The position numbers and the translations under genes are program-made. The notes beneath the pieces are model-generated. The model was not told the origin of the DNA. It saw only the letters and a program-made list of their open reading frames with translations, and made no database searches. Shown here in pieces: positions 28,394-37,381 of a stretch of 58,960 nt of DNA. This DNA comes from an uncultured Thomasclavelia sp. (GTDB taxonomy: Bacteria > Bacillota_I > Bacilli_A > Erysipelotrichales > Coprobacillaceae): the NCBI RefSeq assembly GCF_944324745.1, contig NZ_CALUXO010000093.1:1-58960 (forward strand). The letters run 5' to 3'. The number at the start of each line of letters is the position of its first letter. The first letter of the stretch is position 1.

Positions 28394-29128
28394 ATGATTG
28401 AAATATGTTGTGGTAGTTATGAAGATGCCATGAACGCTTATAATGGCGGTGCTACACGAATTGAATTAAACAGTGCTTTACATTTGGGCGGTTTAACACC
28501 AAGTGTAGCTTCATTAAAAATGGTCAAAGCTAATACTAAATTAACGGTAATTTGCATGGTACGACCTCGCGCGGCTGGATTTTGTTATGATAAATATGAA
28601 TACCGTCAAATGCTCTTAGAAGCTAAAGATTTATTAGAAGCGGGCTGTGATGGATTAGCTTTTGGTTTTCTACATGAAAATCATCAAATTGATTTAGAAA
28701 GAACAAAAGAGTTTGTAGCACTATGTAAAAAATATCGTAAAACAGCCGTTTTTCATCGAGCTTTTGATTGTGTTAATGATCCTTATCAAAGTATTGAATC
28801 ATTAATTGAACTAGGGGTTGATCGAATTCTTACTAGTGGTTTAAAAGCTAAGGCACTTGATGGAATTGAATTAATTAAAGAATTACAAGCACAATATGGT
28901 GATAAAATTGAAATATTAGCTGGTAGTGGCGTTAATGCAACTAATGCTAAAGAAATAATGGAAACAGCTAAGATCAAGCAAATCCATTCATCTTGTAAAA
29001 CTTGGCGAACTGATTTAACTACCAGTGGTAAAGATGTTAATTACTGCTATGGACCTGAGGGTCATCGTGATGATTATGATGTTGTAAGTTTAGATTTAGT
29101 TAAGCAATTAGTAAAATTAGGATTATGA
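28394..29128 (+). CDS. cutC: CutC family protein
   Basis: A 244-aa TIM-barrel protein of the CutC family. It has the start MIEICCGSYEDAMNAYNGGATRIELN, VICMVRPRAAGFCYD, KTAVFHRAFDCVND, RILTSGL and ILAGSGVNATN. The name comes from a proposed role in copper homeostasis that is no longer well supported; the real reaction is unknown. Its stop overlaps the yitT start (ATGA), so it belongs to this operon. The barrel and context would also fit a sugar-related lyase or isomerase, but that is inference. Confidence 0.9.
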   Translation: MIEICCGSYEDAMNAYNGGATRIELNSALHLGGLTPSVASLKMVKANTKLTVICMVRPRAAGFCYDKYEYRQMLLEAKDLLEAGCDGLAFGFLHENHQIDLERTKEFVALCKKYRKTAVFHRAFDCVNDPYQSIESLIELGVDRILTSGLKAKALDGIELIKELQAQYGDKIEILAGSGVNATNAKEIMETAKIKQIHSSCKTWRTDLTTSGKDVNYCYGPEGHRDDYDVVSLDLVKQLVKLGL

Positions 29129-29985
29129 AAAAGAAAGTCTGGTTTCGATATTTAGTAACTATCGTTGCAGTAATCGCTTCATCGTTTTTACAAACTTATG
29201 CGATTAAAGTATTTGTAAACCAAGCCAATTTATTATCTAGTGGTTTTACTGGAGTAGCAATTTTAATTGAAAGAATTACTTCTTTGTATGGTTTTAGTTT
29301 TTCTACATCACTTGGAATGATTGTTTTAAATTTACCGGTTGCTATTCTTTGTTATAAAAGTATTGGAAAAAAATTTGTTATTTCATCACTTTGTCAGGTC
29401 TTTCTAACAAGCTTTTTGTTACAAGTATGTAGCTTTCCACCACTATTTGACGACATTATCTTAAATGTTTGCTTTGGTGGTTTTGTTTATGGAATTGCGA
29501 CAGTTATTGCTTTAAAAGGAAATGCGTCAACAGCGGGAACAGATTTTATTGCATTATATGTATCTAATAAAAGCGGGAAATCTATTTGGGGATACGTATT
29601 TATCTTTAATACTTGTATTTTATGTATTTTTGGTTATATGTTTGGTTGGATTTATGCTGGGTACTCGATTGTTTTTCAATTTATTTCAACTAGAACCATT
29701 TCATCCTTTTATCAGCGATATAAACGAGTTACTTTACAAATCACAACTAAAGAACCAGAAAAACTGGTGGCTGCTTATATTAAACAATATCGCCATGGTG
29801 TATCAGTATTAAACGGTTATGGTGGTTATAGTAAAGAACCAATGAGTTTATTGCATACGGTTGTTTCTGCTTATGAGGTTCAAGATATTGTTCAATTACT
29901 ACATGAATTTGATAGTAAAGCGATAATTAACGTAATTCCAACTGAAAATTTTATTGGAGGTTTTTATCAGGCTCCATTAGACTAG
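29125..29985 (+). CDS. YitT family membrane protein (DUF161/DUF2179)
   Basis: A 286-aa protein. The N-terminal two thirds carry about five or six membrane segments (VNQANLLSSGFTGVAIL, KGNASTAGTDFIALYVS) and match DUF161. The C-terminal soluble part (about 200-286) with HGVSVLNGYGGYSKEP, MSLLHTVVSAYEV and ENFIGGFYQ matches DUF2179. Molecular function is unknown. It overlaps cutC by four bases and is the last gene before a strong terminator. Confidence 0.88.
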   Translation: MKKKVWFRYLVTIVAVIASSFLQTYAIKVFVNQANLLSSGFTGVAILIERITSLYGFSFSTSLGMIVLNLPVAILCYKSIGKKFVISSLCQVFLTSFLLQVCSFPPLFDDIILNVCFGGFVYGIATVIALKGNASTAGTDFIALYVSNKSGKSIWGYVFIFNTCILCIFGYMFGWIYAGYSIVFQFISTRTISSFYQRYKRVTLQITTKEPEKLVAAYIKQYRHGVSVLNGYGGYSKEPMSLLHTVVSAYEVQDIVQLLHEFDSKAIINVIPTENFIGGFYQAPLD

Positions 29986-30008
29986 GACTGTTTTTAAACA
30001 GTCCTTTT
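29984..30008 (+). terminator. Terminator after PTS-yitT operon
   Basis: AGGACTGTTT and AAACAGTCCT pair around TT, followed by TTT. The left arm begins in the yitT stop codon. Confidence 0.8.
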
Positions 30009-30084
30009 AGCAATCAAAAATTATGCTTTAAAACTCTAATTATTATGATACAATGTCCTTGTTGTTATAAGTTGGGGGGATATT

Positions 30085-31428
30085 ATGAGCAAAAATATTA
30101 CTCGCGATGAATTAAAAGAAATATTATTAAGTGAAGATGTTACAAAAATAAAAAAGACCATTTCTAAAATTCATCCGGCTGATCTTTTAGATTTACTTCA
30201 TGAAGATGAAGAAAATATTAAAAAATTAATCGATCATCTACCAAATGATGTTATTGCCAATATCATCGAAGAAGAAGATGATGAAGATGAGCAATATGAA
30301 TTATTGAAATTATTTAGTGATAATAAGCAAAGAGAAATTCTTGATGAAATGTCTAAAGATGAACTTACCGATATGGTCAGTGAGTTAGAGGACGATGAAA
30401 AACAAGATATTTTCAATAAGATGGATCAAGATGATAAAGAAGATGTTGAACGATTATTAACATTTGAACCAGATACAGCTGGTGGAATCATGACGACGGA
30501 ATATATTAGTATTCGAGCTGGAAATACGGTTGAAAAGACTTTAAAATATCTTCAAGAAAATACTGAAGAAGATACAACTTATTATTTATATGTGGTTGAT
30601 TCACAAAATGTTTTAAAAGGCGTTGTCTCATTAAGAGACATTGTTAGTAGTACTTTTGATACCAAGATGATTGATATTACTAATCCTAATGTTAAAACAG
30701 TTCTTTATAACGTTGATCAAGAAGAAGTAGCGCGTAAGTTTAAAAAATATGGATTTATCATGATGCCGGTTGTTGATGAAGCGGATCACTTATTGGGTGT
30801 AATTGAATTCGATGATATCATTGATATCATCCAAGAGGAAAATACTGAAGATATTAATTTATTAGGTGGAGTTAACTCAGAAGAACGACTTGATTCAACT
30901 ATTTTAGAGTCCTTTAGAAGTCGGATTCCCTGGCTGATCATCAATTTATTTACTGCCGTCATGGCTGCTTCGGTTGTTAGTTTTTTTGAAGGAACGATTG
31001 CCCAGGTAGTAACGTTGGCTACTGTTATGCCAATTGTAACGGGAATGGGTGGTAATGCTGGAACCCAAACTTTAACCATCGTGGTACGAGGACTGTCACT
31101 TGGGGAAATGACTAGAGCTAATGCAATCAAGATTATGTTAAAAGAGATAATCGTTGGTATTTGTAGTGGCACAATCATTGGTGTGTTAGTAGCAATTGGT
31201 TCAATGTTATTTGAAGGAAATCCAATTTTTGGTTTAGTAACTGGAATAGCGATGTTTTTAAATATGATTTTAGCTAATATTGCTGGTTATTTCATTCCAG
31301 TTATTTTAGATAAACTAAAAGTTGATCCGGCTTTAGCCAGCGGGGTTTTTGTTACAACAGTTACTGATATTTTAGGATTCTTTTTCTTTTTAGGATTGGC
31401 AACAGCCTTTTTACCATATTTAATATAA
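30085..31428 (+). CDS. mgtE: Magnesium transporter MgtE
   Basis: A Mg2+ channel of 447 aa. The cytosolic N domain (1-130) is strongly acidic (IIEEEDDEDEQYELL). The CBS pair (about 135-255) includes TTEYISIRAGNTVEKTL and MMPVVDEADHLLGVIEFDD. Five C-terminal membrane helices include MPIVTGMGGNAGTQTLTIVVRG, whose Asp/Asn-lined pore motif is typical. Mg2+ binding to the N and CBS domains closes the channel. GGGGGGATATT precedes the start. The 76-base upstream gap is too short for an M-box riboswitch. Confidence 0.95.
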   Translation: MSKNITRDELKEILLSEDVTKIKKTISKIHPADLLDLLHEDEENIKKLIDHLPNDVIANIIEEEDDEDEQYELLKLFSDNKQREILDEMSKDELTDMVSELEDDEKQDIFNKMDQDDKEDVERLLTFEPDTAGGIMTTEYISIRAGNTVEKTLKYLQENTEEDTTYYLYVVDSQNVLKGVVSLRDIVSSTFDTKMIDITNPNVKTVLYNVDQEEVARKFKKYGFIMMPVVDEADHLLGVIEFDDIIDIIQEENTEDINLLGGVNSEERLDSTILESFRSRIPWLIINLFTAVMAASVVSFFEGTIAQVVTLATVMPIVTGMGGNAGTQTLTIVVRGLSLGEMTRANAIKIMLKEIIVGICSGTIIGVLVAIGSMLFEGNPIFGLVTGIAMFLNMILANIAGYFIPVILDKLKVDPALASGVFVTTVTDILGFFFFLGLATAFLPYLI

Positions 31429-31448
31429 AAATGTTAAGGAGATAAAAA

Positions 31449-31634
31449 ATGGAAGAAAAATTAGATGAAATTATTGTTTTATTAAAAAATATTGATCGTA
31501 ATCTACAGATCTTAGTTGATGAAAAACAACCTAAAGTAACTAGACCTAGTAATGAAGCAATTTTAAAACAGTTTGAAGAAACAGAAAAATTATTTAATAA
31601 AGTTATGAATAAAGGGAAAAAGGAAGAAAAATAA
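31449..31634 (+). CDS. Small charged coiled-coil protein
   Basis: A 61-aa protein starting MEEKLDEIIVLLKNIDRNLQ with heptad-like leucine/isoleucine spacing over about residues 4-24, a short proline-containing linker, and a charged helix ending KGKKEEK. AAGGAGATAAAAA precedes the ATG. It lies 20 bases after mgtE and is probably cotranscribed. I do not recognise a family; an oligomeric coiled coil is the only property I can see. Confidence 0.7.
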   Translation: MEEKLDEIIVLLKNIDRNLQILVDEKQPKVTRPSNEAILKQFEETEKLFNKVMNKGKKEEK

Positions 31635-31637
31635 GCA

Positions 31638-31668
31638 AAAAGCTGTAACGTAGTTCGTTGCAGCTTTT
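31638..31668. terminator. Bidirectional terminator between convergent genes
   Basis: AAAAGCTGTAACG and CGTTGCAGCTTTT pair (one G-U) around TAGTT. A-runs and T-runs on both sides allow termination of both transcripts. Confidence 0.7.
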
Positions 31669-31885
31669 AATTTAATTCCTTATACTGTTTATCTTTAAAA
31701 TTCTTCACAATTTTTATTACTTCAATCATATCTTCAGGTTCAATCTCAACACCATCATTACTGGCAAAAACACAGTTTTCAAAAATATCAATATAATCAT
31801 CTAATAATTCCGGATAATTATCTTGAATATAATCTAAATTTTTGTCATGGTTAGTAATATTATTGTTGTCAAATTTTTTAAACAT
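31667..31885 (-). CDS. Hypothetical small acidic protein
   Basis: An acidic protein of 72 aa beginning MFKKFDNNNITNHDKNLDYI, with a DDYIDIFENCVFASNDGVEIEPEDMIEV-type helical or mixed core. GGAGTGATTATATG on the minus strand gives a reasonable ribosome site. It lies between the mgtE operon and the Bce two-component genes and is transcribed away from the latter. I do not recognise a family. Confidence 0.6.
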   Translation of the reverse strand: MFKKFDNNNITNHDKNLDYIQDNYPELLDDYIDIFENCVFASNDGVEIEPEDMIEVIKIVKNFKDKQYKELN

Positions 31886-32016
31886 ATAATCACTCCTAGT
31901 AAGATAATATTATAGTCACCATAATTCAATAATGCAAATGAATTAGGTGACAATTTTGTAAGAATAAAACAAAAATAAGTATTAATTAGTTATAATAAGA
32001 CCAGGTGGTGAAAATC

Positions 32017-32676
32017 ATGAAGATATTAATTGTTGAAGATGATGTTCAATTAAGAGATGAATTAAAAAAGTTGTTAGATAATAATGGTTATCAGGGCATT
32101 ATTTTAGCGGACTTTAAAAATGCCTTGACTAGAATTTTAGAAATTGATCCTGATTTAATTTTGTTGGATATTATGATTCCGTATTTAAATGGTCAGCAGT
32201 TATTAAAAAGATTACGAGAAGTTTCCGATATTCCGGTCATAATGGTAACTAGTAAAGATAGTGAAATTGATGAAATTTTATCTTATAGCTATGGAGTTGA
32301 TGATTATATTACTAAGCCCTATAATCCAACGATCTTATTATTAAGAATTGAAGCTTTGATGAAGCGTTTAAATAAAAAGGAACCTAAATTAAGTTATCGG
32401 GATATTAAAATTAATTTATTAAAAAGTACGCTGGAAAAAGATGATGAAGAATTGTTATTGTCTAAAAATGAAATGGGAATTTTTTATTTTTTAGTTATTA
32501 ATCAGGGAAAAATAGTTACTAGAGATGATATTATGAATTATTTATGGGGAACTGATAAATTTATTGATGATAATACTTTGACGGTTAATGTTACTAGATT
32601 AAGAAAGAAACTAGAGAAGATTGGTTTATATGATGTAATTGAAACTAGAAGGGATCAGGGTTATATATTAATATGA
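32017..32676 (+). CDS. OmpR-type response regulator, BceR-like
   Basis: A 219-aa regulator. The receiver domain (1-115) starts MKILIVEDDVQLRDEL, with phospho-Asp in LILLDIMIP and YITKPYNP at the Lys site. The C-terminal winged helix (about 125-219) has LLSKNEMGIFYFL and DDNTLTVNVTRLRKKLEKI. ATG 32017 follows AGGTGG at normal spacing; the GTGs at 32005 and 32008 sit in that site. It overlaps its kinase by four bases and likely activates the ABC genes at 33754. Confidence 0.92.
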   Translation: MKILIVEDDVQLRDELKKLLDNNGYQGIILADFKNALTRILEIDPDLILLDIMIPYLNGQQLLKRLREVSDIPVIMVTSKDSEIDEILSYSYGVDDYITKPYNPTILLLRIEALMKRLNKKEPKLSYRDIKINLLKSTLEKDDEELLLSKNEMGIFYFLVINQGKIVTRDDIMNYLWGTDKFIDDNTLTVNVTRLRKKLEKIGLYDVIETRRDQGYILI

Positions 32677-33686
32677 AATTGATTGATTATTTAAAAGATC
32701 GAATTTTACTGATCATGATTTTTATAACTATGATAATAGTTGTGGTTTTTTTATTAGTGATGTATCGAGTACCGGCTACTTTAATAACTGCCATAATAAT
32801 TGTAATGTTGTTGTTTTTATTAGTAAGTATAGAAATTGATTATTATCGTCGTAAAGGGTTTTATCAGGATTTTTTATTTAAGTTAGAAAAGTTGGATAAA
32901 AAGTGTTTAATTATTGAATTAATGAAAAAGCCGGCTTTTTTAGAGGGAAAGATCATGTATGATTCATTGTATGAAATTGATAAATCAATGTATGAAGAAA
33001 TTGGAAAATATCAGGAACAATTACATGATTTTAAAGAATATATCGAACTATGGATCCATGAAGTTAAGATACCGCTTGCTAGTACGAAATTAATGATTTA
33101 TAACCAGGAAAAGGATACTCGGAAATTAAAAAATCAAATTAATCGGATTGAAAATAATGTTGAGCTGGTTTTGTATTATTCGAGACTAGGAAACAGTGAA
33201 AAAGATTATTTAATTAAAAAATGCGATTTGGCGACGATTATCAAAAATGTTATAAAAAAAAATCAAGATAGTTTATTATATCATCAAATAAAAATTAATA
33301 TCAGTGAGATTGAAAAACAGGTTTTAAGTGATAGTAAATGGTTAGAGTTTATAATTAATCAAATTGTCAGTAATAGTATTAAATATTGTCGTGATGATCA
33401 TCGTCAAATAGGTTTTAAAATTATTGATAACCAAAATACTATTGCCTTGGAAATAATTGATAATGGTATTGGAATTAAAAAAAGTGATCTTCCCTATGTT
33501 TTTAATAAATCCTTTACGGGAGAAAATGGTCGAATTGTCGGTAGTGCTACAGGAATGGGCTTATATATTGTTAAAGAGTTATGTGATAAATTAGGTCATC
33601 AAATCAAAATAGAATCAAAGGTGGGTAAATATACCAAAGTAACTATTTATTTTAATGATAATCAATATTACAATGTTGTAAGCTAA
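32673..33686 (+). CDS. Sensor histidine kinase, BceS-like
   Basis: A 337-aa intramembrane-sensing kinase. Two close N-terminal helices (about 12-30 and 36-52) are joined by only a few residues, the hallmark of BceS kinases, which sense transport flux through their ABC partner instead of binding ligand. The H-box ELWIHEVKIPLAS has phospho-His near 128. The N-box is QIVSNSIKYC, and the G-boxes are DNGIGIKKSDLPYVF and GSATGMGLYIVKEL. Confidence 0.92.
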   Translation: MKLIDYLKDRILLIMIFITMIIVVVFLLVMYRVPATLITAIIIVMLLFLLVSIEIDYYRRKGFYQDFLFKLEKLDKKCLIIELMKKPAFLEGKIMYDSLYEIDKSMYEEIGKYQEQLHDFKEYIELWIHEVKIPLASTKLMIYNQEKDTRKLKNQINRIENNVELVLYYSRLGNSEKDYLIKKCDLATIIKNVIKKNQDSLLYHQIKINISEIEKQVLSDSKWLEFIINQIVSNSIKYCRDDHRQIGFKIIDNQNTIALEIIDNGIGIKKSDLPYVFNKSFTGENGRIVGSATGMGLYIVKELCDKLGHQIKIESKVGKYTKVTIYFNDNQYYNVVS

Positions 33687-33707
33687 TGTAAGACTAATCA
33701 ATGTTAG
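33677..33707 (+). promoter_or_regulatory. Possible BceR site: TGTAAG repeats
   Basis: TGTAAG at 33677 and 33687 are spaced by exactly 10 bases, and a TGTTAG lies at 33702. TATAAT follows at 33725-33730, with 17 bases between it and the TGTTAG that would occupy the -35 position. Direct repeats of about one helical turn are typical OmpR-family sites. It overlaps the end of the kinase gene. Confidence 0.35.
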
Positions 33708-33753
33708 TAGGAATTACTTTTTTCTATAATAAAATTGTAAAGGAGATGGATTT

Positions 33754-34521
33754 ATGGAAGAGATATTAAAGATTGAAAAAATAAGCAAGTATTATGGAAA
33801 TAAGAGTAATCTTACTAGAGCTATTAGTAATTTATCTTTAACCGTTAATAAAGGCGAATTTATTGCCATCATGGGTTCTAGTGGTTCCGGGAAAACAACT
33901 TTATTAAATTTAGTTTCAACAATAGATAGGGTAACTAGTGGTCATATTTATTTAAAAGGACAAGATGTTACTAAATTAAAAGGAAATAAATTAAATCAAT
34001 TTCGTCGTGAAGAACTAGGCTTTATTTTTCAAGATTTTAATCTTTTAGACACTTTAACAGGATATGAAAATATCGCTTTAGCTCTGCAAATTCAAGGTCT
34101 TAAATATAAGACAATTAATCAAAAAGTCTTACAAATCGCTAAAATATTAGATGTTACAGAAGTTTTAGACAAATATCCTTATGAAATGTCAGGAGGACAA
34201 AAACAGCGAATTGCCTGCGGTCGAGCAATTGTTACTAATCCTGAATTGATCCTGGCCGATGAACCGACTGGCGCTTTAGATTCAAGAAGTTCGCGAATGC
34301 TACTTGAAAGCTTGACAAAATTGAATCAAGATTTAAAGGCAACAATTTTGATGGTAACGCATGATGCCTTTAGTGCCAGCTATGCCTCAAAAGTTGTCTT
34401 TATTAAAGATGGTAAGATTTTTAATGAATTTAATCGGGGTGAATCTAGTCGTAAAGAGTTTTTCAATAAGATTATTGATGTTGTTTCTTTATTAGGAGGC
34501 GATATCAGTGATGTTATTTAA
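33754..34521 (+). CDS. ABC transporter ATPase, BceA-like
   Basis: A 255-aa nucleotide-binding subunit. Walker A is GSSGSGKTT near residue 41, the Q-loop [14 protein letters not shown] near 90, the signature EMSGGQKQR near 144, and Walker [14 protein letters not shown] near 165, all typical of the MacB/BceA subfamily. The C-terminal extension ([20 protein letters not shown]) is also family-like. AAGGAGATG precedes the start. With the permease it would confer peptide antibiotic resistance by target protection. Confidence 0.94.
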   Translation: MEEILKIEKISKYYGNKSNLTRAISNLSLTVNKGEFIAIMGSSGSGKTTLLNLVSTIDRVTSGHIYLKGQDVTKLKGNKLNQFRREELGFIFQDFNLLDTLTGYENIALALQIQGLKYKTINQKVLQIAKILDVTEVLDKYPYEMSGGQKQRIACGRAIVTNPELILADEPTGALDSRSSRMLLESLTKLNQDLKATILMVTHDAFSASYASKVVFIKDGKIFNEFNRGESSRKEFFNKIIDVVSLLGGDISDVI

Positions 34522-36490
34522 TTTATCAATCAAAAATATTAAACAGAGTTTTAAAGATTATGCGATATATTTTGTAACATTAATTTTAGGGGTGGCTATT
34601 TTTTATATTTTTAATGCTTTAGAAACCCAGAGTGTGATGTTACAAATTAATGATACGGCTAAAGATATCGTTAAAATGATGAATAATATTTTATCTGGGG
34701 TTAGTATTTTTGTTTCGTTTGTTTTAGGTTTTTTAATTGTTTATGCCAATCGATTTTTAATGAAACGAAGAAAAAGAGAATTTGGAATTTACCTGACATT
34801 AGGAATGTCTAAGTTTCAGGTTTCTAAAATATTAATTTTTGAAACTATTATTATTGGTTTGATTTCTTTAGTTATGGGTTTAATTGTAGGAATTGGTTTA
34901 TCCCAGATCATGTCAATTGTCGTTGCCAATATGTTTGAAGCTGATATGCAGCAGTTTACTTTCGTTTTGTCGACTAATGCGTTGTTTAAAAGCTGTTTAT
35001 ATTTTGGAATTATGTATTTACTGGTAATTGTTTTTAATACAATTCAAGTAAATCGCCAGCAGTTATTACAATTAATTGTATCGCATCAACAAAGTGAAAT
35101 GATTAGAATTAAAAATCCGGGGATTTGTATAATTGTTTTTATCATCGCGGTATTACTGTTATCTTATGCTTATTATAATGTCACCAGCAATGCTTCTAGT
35201 TTAGTTAGTTTCTTCTCCGTTATTTTACAAATGATTTATGGAGCCTTGGCAACATATTTAATTTATAGGTCATTAGCTGGTTTATTATTATATTTTATCA
35301 AACTAAAGAAAAACACTTATTTTAAACGTTTGAATAGTTTTACAATCAAACAAATCAGCAGTAAAATCAATACGGCTGTATTATCATCAACTGTTATTTG
35401 CTTATTATTATTTTTGACCATTTGTATTTTTTCTAGTGCTGTAGCTTTAAATAATACTGCTAATGAAGAAATTGATCAGCTGGCTCCAGCAGACGTTTGT
35501 ATGTATATTGATACTAAAGCTAATAATATTACAGTAGAACAATATTTAAAGAATCATCAAATAGATATTTCAGCTGATTTATCAGCAAGTTATTCTTTTA
35601 ATACGTATTATAGCTCTCAATTGACTTATGGCACTACTTATGGAAATATATATAGTGATGTTAGTGAATCTTTCTTAAATGAAACGCAGCGAATTGTTAA
35701 AGTCGGCGATTATAATCAGGTAGCAAAATTATATCATCTACCGGAATATAATTTAAATGATAATGAATATGTTGTTGTTGGTAATTATAGTAATAGCATG
35801 AATATGATCAATTTATGGCTTAGGGAAAAACCGGATATTGTTTTAAATGATAAAATTTATCATAGTAAATTTACACAGTGTCAAAATGGATTTTTAATGA
35901 TGCAAAGTAGTCCAATGGATATGGGATTTTTTGTAGTACCAGATAATGCCGTTAATAATATGATGATCGATGCAAGTTATTTGATTGGTAACTATGATGC
36001 TTCAAGTCGTGATCAAAGAAATGAAATTGATCAAAAGATAACTGATTATTCTAGTGATACTTTAATCATTAGTACCAAAATTCAAATTGCAACTGCTAAT
36101 ACCGGTAGTGGCGCAATGGTTATTTTTATTGGATTATATATTGGAATTGTCTTTTTGATTTCCTGTGCTGCCATTTTAGCACTAAGAGAATTATCACAAG
36201 CGATTGATAATAAAGAAAAATATCAGATATTAAGAAAAATCGGGGTTGATGAAAAAATGATCAATCATTCAATTTTTATCCAAATCGCTATTTATTTTTT
36301 ACTACCATTAATATTAGCTTTGATTCATTCTATCTTTGGATTACAAGTTTGTACTTTAATGTTAGAATCGGTAGGAAGACTAGATCTTACCAGAGCAACT
36401 TTGACTACAGCGATCTTCCTGGTTTTGATTTATGGTGGCTATTTTGTGATTACTTATTGGTGCAGCAAAAATATTATTAAAGAAAATTAA
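34511..36490 (+). CDS. ABC transporter permease, BceB-like
   Basis: Large FtsX-type permease of about 659 aa with ten predicted helices. It has an N-terminal helix (residues 15-35), the first FtsX core (GFLIVYANRFLMKRRKREFGIYLTLGMSK), then a big extracellular domain of about 200 residues between helices 7 and 8 (about 325-535), and a C-terminal FtsX core. That layout is specific for BceB-type bacitracin/lantibiotic detoxification modules. The start is ATG 34511 or the adjacent GTG 34508; AGGAGG is at 34494. It overlaps the ATPase gene. Confidence 0.92.
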   Translation: MLFNLSIKNIKQSFKDYAIYFVTLILGVAIFYIFNALETQSVMLQINDTAKDIVKMMNNILSGVSIFVSFVLGFLIVYANRFLMKRRKREFGIYLTLGMSKFQVSKILIFETIIIGLISLVMGLIVGIGLSQIMSIVVANMFEADMQQFTFVLSTNALFKSCLYFGIMYLLVIVFNTIQVNRQQLLQLIVSHQQSEMIRIKNPGICIIVFIIAVLLLSYAYYNVTSNASSLVSFFSVILQMIYGALATYLIYRSLAGLLLYFIKLKKNTYFKRLNSFTIKQISSKINTAVLSSTVICLLLFLTICIFSSAVALNNTANEEIDQLAPADVCMYIDTKANNITVEQYLKNHQIDISADLSASYSFNTYYSSQLTYGTTYGNIYSDVSESFLNETQRIVKVGDYNQVAKLYHLPEYNLNDNEYVVVGNYSNSMNMINLWLREKPDIVLNDKIYHSKFTQCQNGFLMMQSSPMDMGFFVVPDNAVNNMMIDASYLIGNYDASSRDQRNEIDQKITDYSSDTLIISTKIQIATANTGSGAMVIFIGLYIGIVFLISCAAILALRELSQAIDNKEKYQILRKIGVDEKMINHSIFIQIAIYFLLPLILALIHSIFGLQVCTLMLESVGRLDLTRATLTTAIFLVLIYGGYFVITYWCSKNIIKEN

Positions 36491-36495
36491 AATTG

Positions 36496-36526
36496 ACTCC
36501 AAAGCATTAATTTGTTTTGGAGTTTT
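36496..36526 (+). terminator. Terminator after BceB gene
   Basis: ACTCCAAA and TTTGGAGT pair around a 12-base loop, followed by TTTATTT. Confidence 0.65.
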
Positions 36527-36630
36527 ATTTGTTTAAAAAACTAGTCTAAATTTGGCAAATAAGCATATAAATAATAGTGATTAGGAAATGTTTTTATTTA
36601 AAAACATTGATTAAAACAGTATAATTAATA

Positions 36631-36659
36631 TTGTATTATGATATCTATTGTGATATATT
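36631..36659 (+). promoter_or_regulatory. Candidate promoter of the lysine operon
   Basis: TTGTAT (36631-36636) and TATATT (36654-36659) are 17 bases apart and would start transcription just before the riboswitch. TATAAT at 36620 is an alternative -10. Both -35 elements are weak. Confidence 0.35.
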
Positions 36660-36669
36660 GTAAGCAGAT

Positions 36670-36842
36670 ATTGGATAGAGGCGCGAAGTGTTAAGAAGCT
36701 AGTATTAATTATGCTGCAACTAGATATTAGGAGAGGAACATTCGCCGAAGAAATAAATAATTGCAGTTATTTATGTTCTGGGCTTATAGAGAAAATCTAT
36801 AAGACTGTCATTATCTTAAGATAATGGTGAGCTATCATTGTT
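36670..36842 (+). ncRNA. Lysine riboswitch (L-box) aptamer
   Basis: Conserved L-box core segments appear in order: GATAGAGGCGCGAAG (36674), AGGAGAGGAACATTCGCCGAAG (about 36729-36750), a hairpin ending in CTGGGC, AAGACTGTCATTATC...GATAATGGTGAGCTATC (about 36801-36836). GATAG at 36674 pairs with CTATC at 36832 to form P1. It precedes lysine biosynthesis genes. Lysine binding should favour the downstream terminator. Confidence 0.93.
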
Positions 36843-36887
36843 CATACGCTGTTTATGTTGCAATGATACTCATTGCAACTTTTTTTG
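36834..36887 (+). terminator. Riboswitch terminator with competing antiterminator
   Basis: GTTGCAATG (36857-36865) and CATTGCAAC (36871-36879) form the terminator with eight T residues after it. ATCATTG at 36834-36840, partly within the 3' strand of P1, can instead pair with CAATGAT at 36861-36867 and break the terminator. The two structures exclude each other, which fits OFF control by lysine. Confidence 0.85.
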
Positions 36888-36902
36888 TAAAGGAGGACAA
36901 TG

Positions 36903-37370
36903 ATGGAAAAAGTTATTGATGCAGTGAGCTATGAGGAAAACATTATCCAATTACAGCTAAAAAATGTTCCTAAACATCCAATGATTATCGCAAAAATATT
37001 TACGATCATTAGTGATTGTGGCGTTAACGTGGATATGATTTCTCAAGTTATGATTGAAGATGCAATGCAAATTGAAATTACATTAGATGAAAAATACCAA
37101 AAAGAGTTAAACCAGGCTATTTTAAAATTAAAAGATGAAGTGCCTCAATTAGAAATTGCCACAAATCGAAAATATTTTAAAATTGCTCTAGGAGGAAAGT
37201 TATTAGAAACAACACCAGGTGGTGCTGCTTCAGTATTTAGAATTCTTGGTGAAAATAATATACATTTTTATCAAGTTACGACTTCAAAAAGAACTATTTC
37301 GTTTATTGTTGATCGTAAACTGAAAGATTTAGCTATGGAAAAGTTAAATGAAGCATTTAACTTAAATTAG
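36903..37370 (+). CDS. Stand-alone ACT-domain protein of the lysine operon
   Basis: A 155-aa protein with two ACT domains: VIDAVSYEENIIQLQLKNVP (about 4-75) and RKYFKIALGGKLLETTPG (about 85-155). The sequence matches the C-terminal regulatory part of aspartokinase (DMISQVMIED in domain 1), but no kinase domain is present. ATG 36903 is six bases after AGGAGG, better than ATG 36900. It may bind lysine and regulate an aspartokinase or DapA in trans. That is inference from position and fold. Confidence 0.8.
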   Translation: MEKVIDAVSYEENIIQLQLKNVPKHPMIIAKIFTIISDCGVNVDMISQVMIEDAMQIEITLDEKYQKELNQAILKLKDEVPQLEIATNRKYFKIALGGKLLETTPGGAASVFRILGENNIHFYQVTTSKRTISFIVDRKLKDLAMEKLNEAFNLN

Positions 37371-37381
37371 AGGAGGTTATT

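Noticed and set aside
30009-30084. M-box magnesium riboswitch before mgtE
   Set aside because: The gap between the terminator and mgtE is about 75 bases, too short for the M-box aptamer, and no conserved core is seen.
36660-36900. T-box leader before the lysine genes
   Set aside because: No T-box sequence or specifier loop. The conserved segments match the L-box instead.
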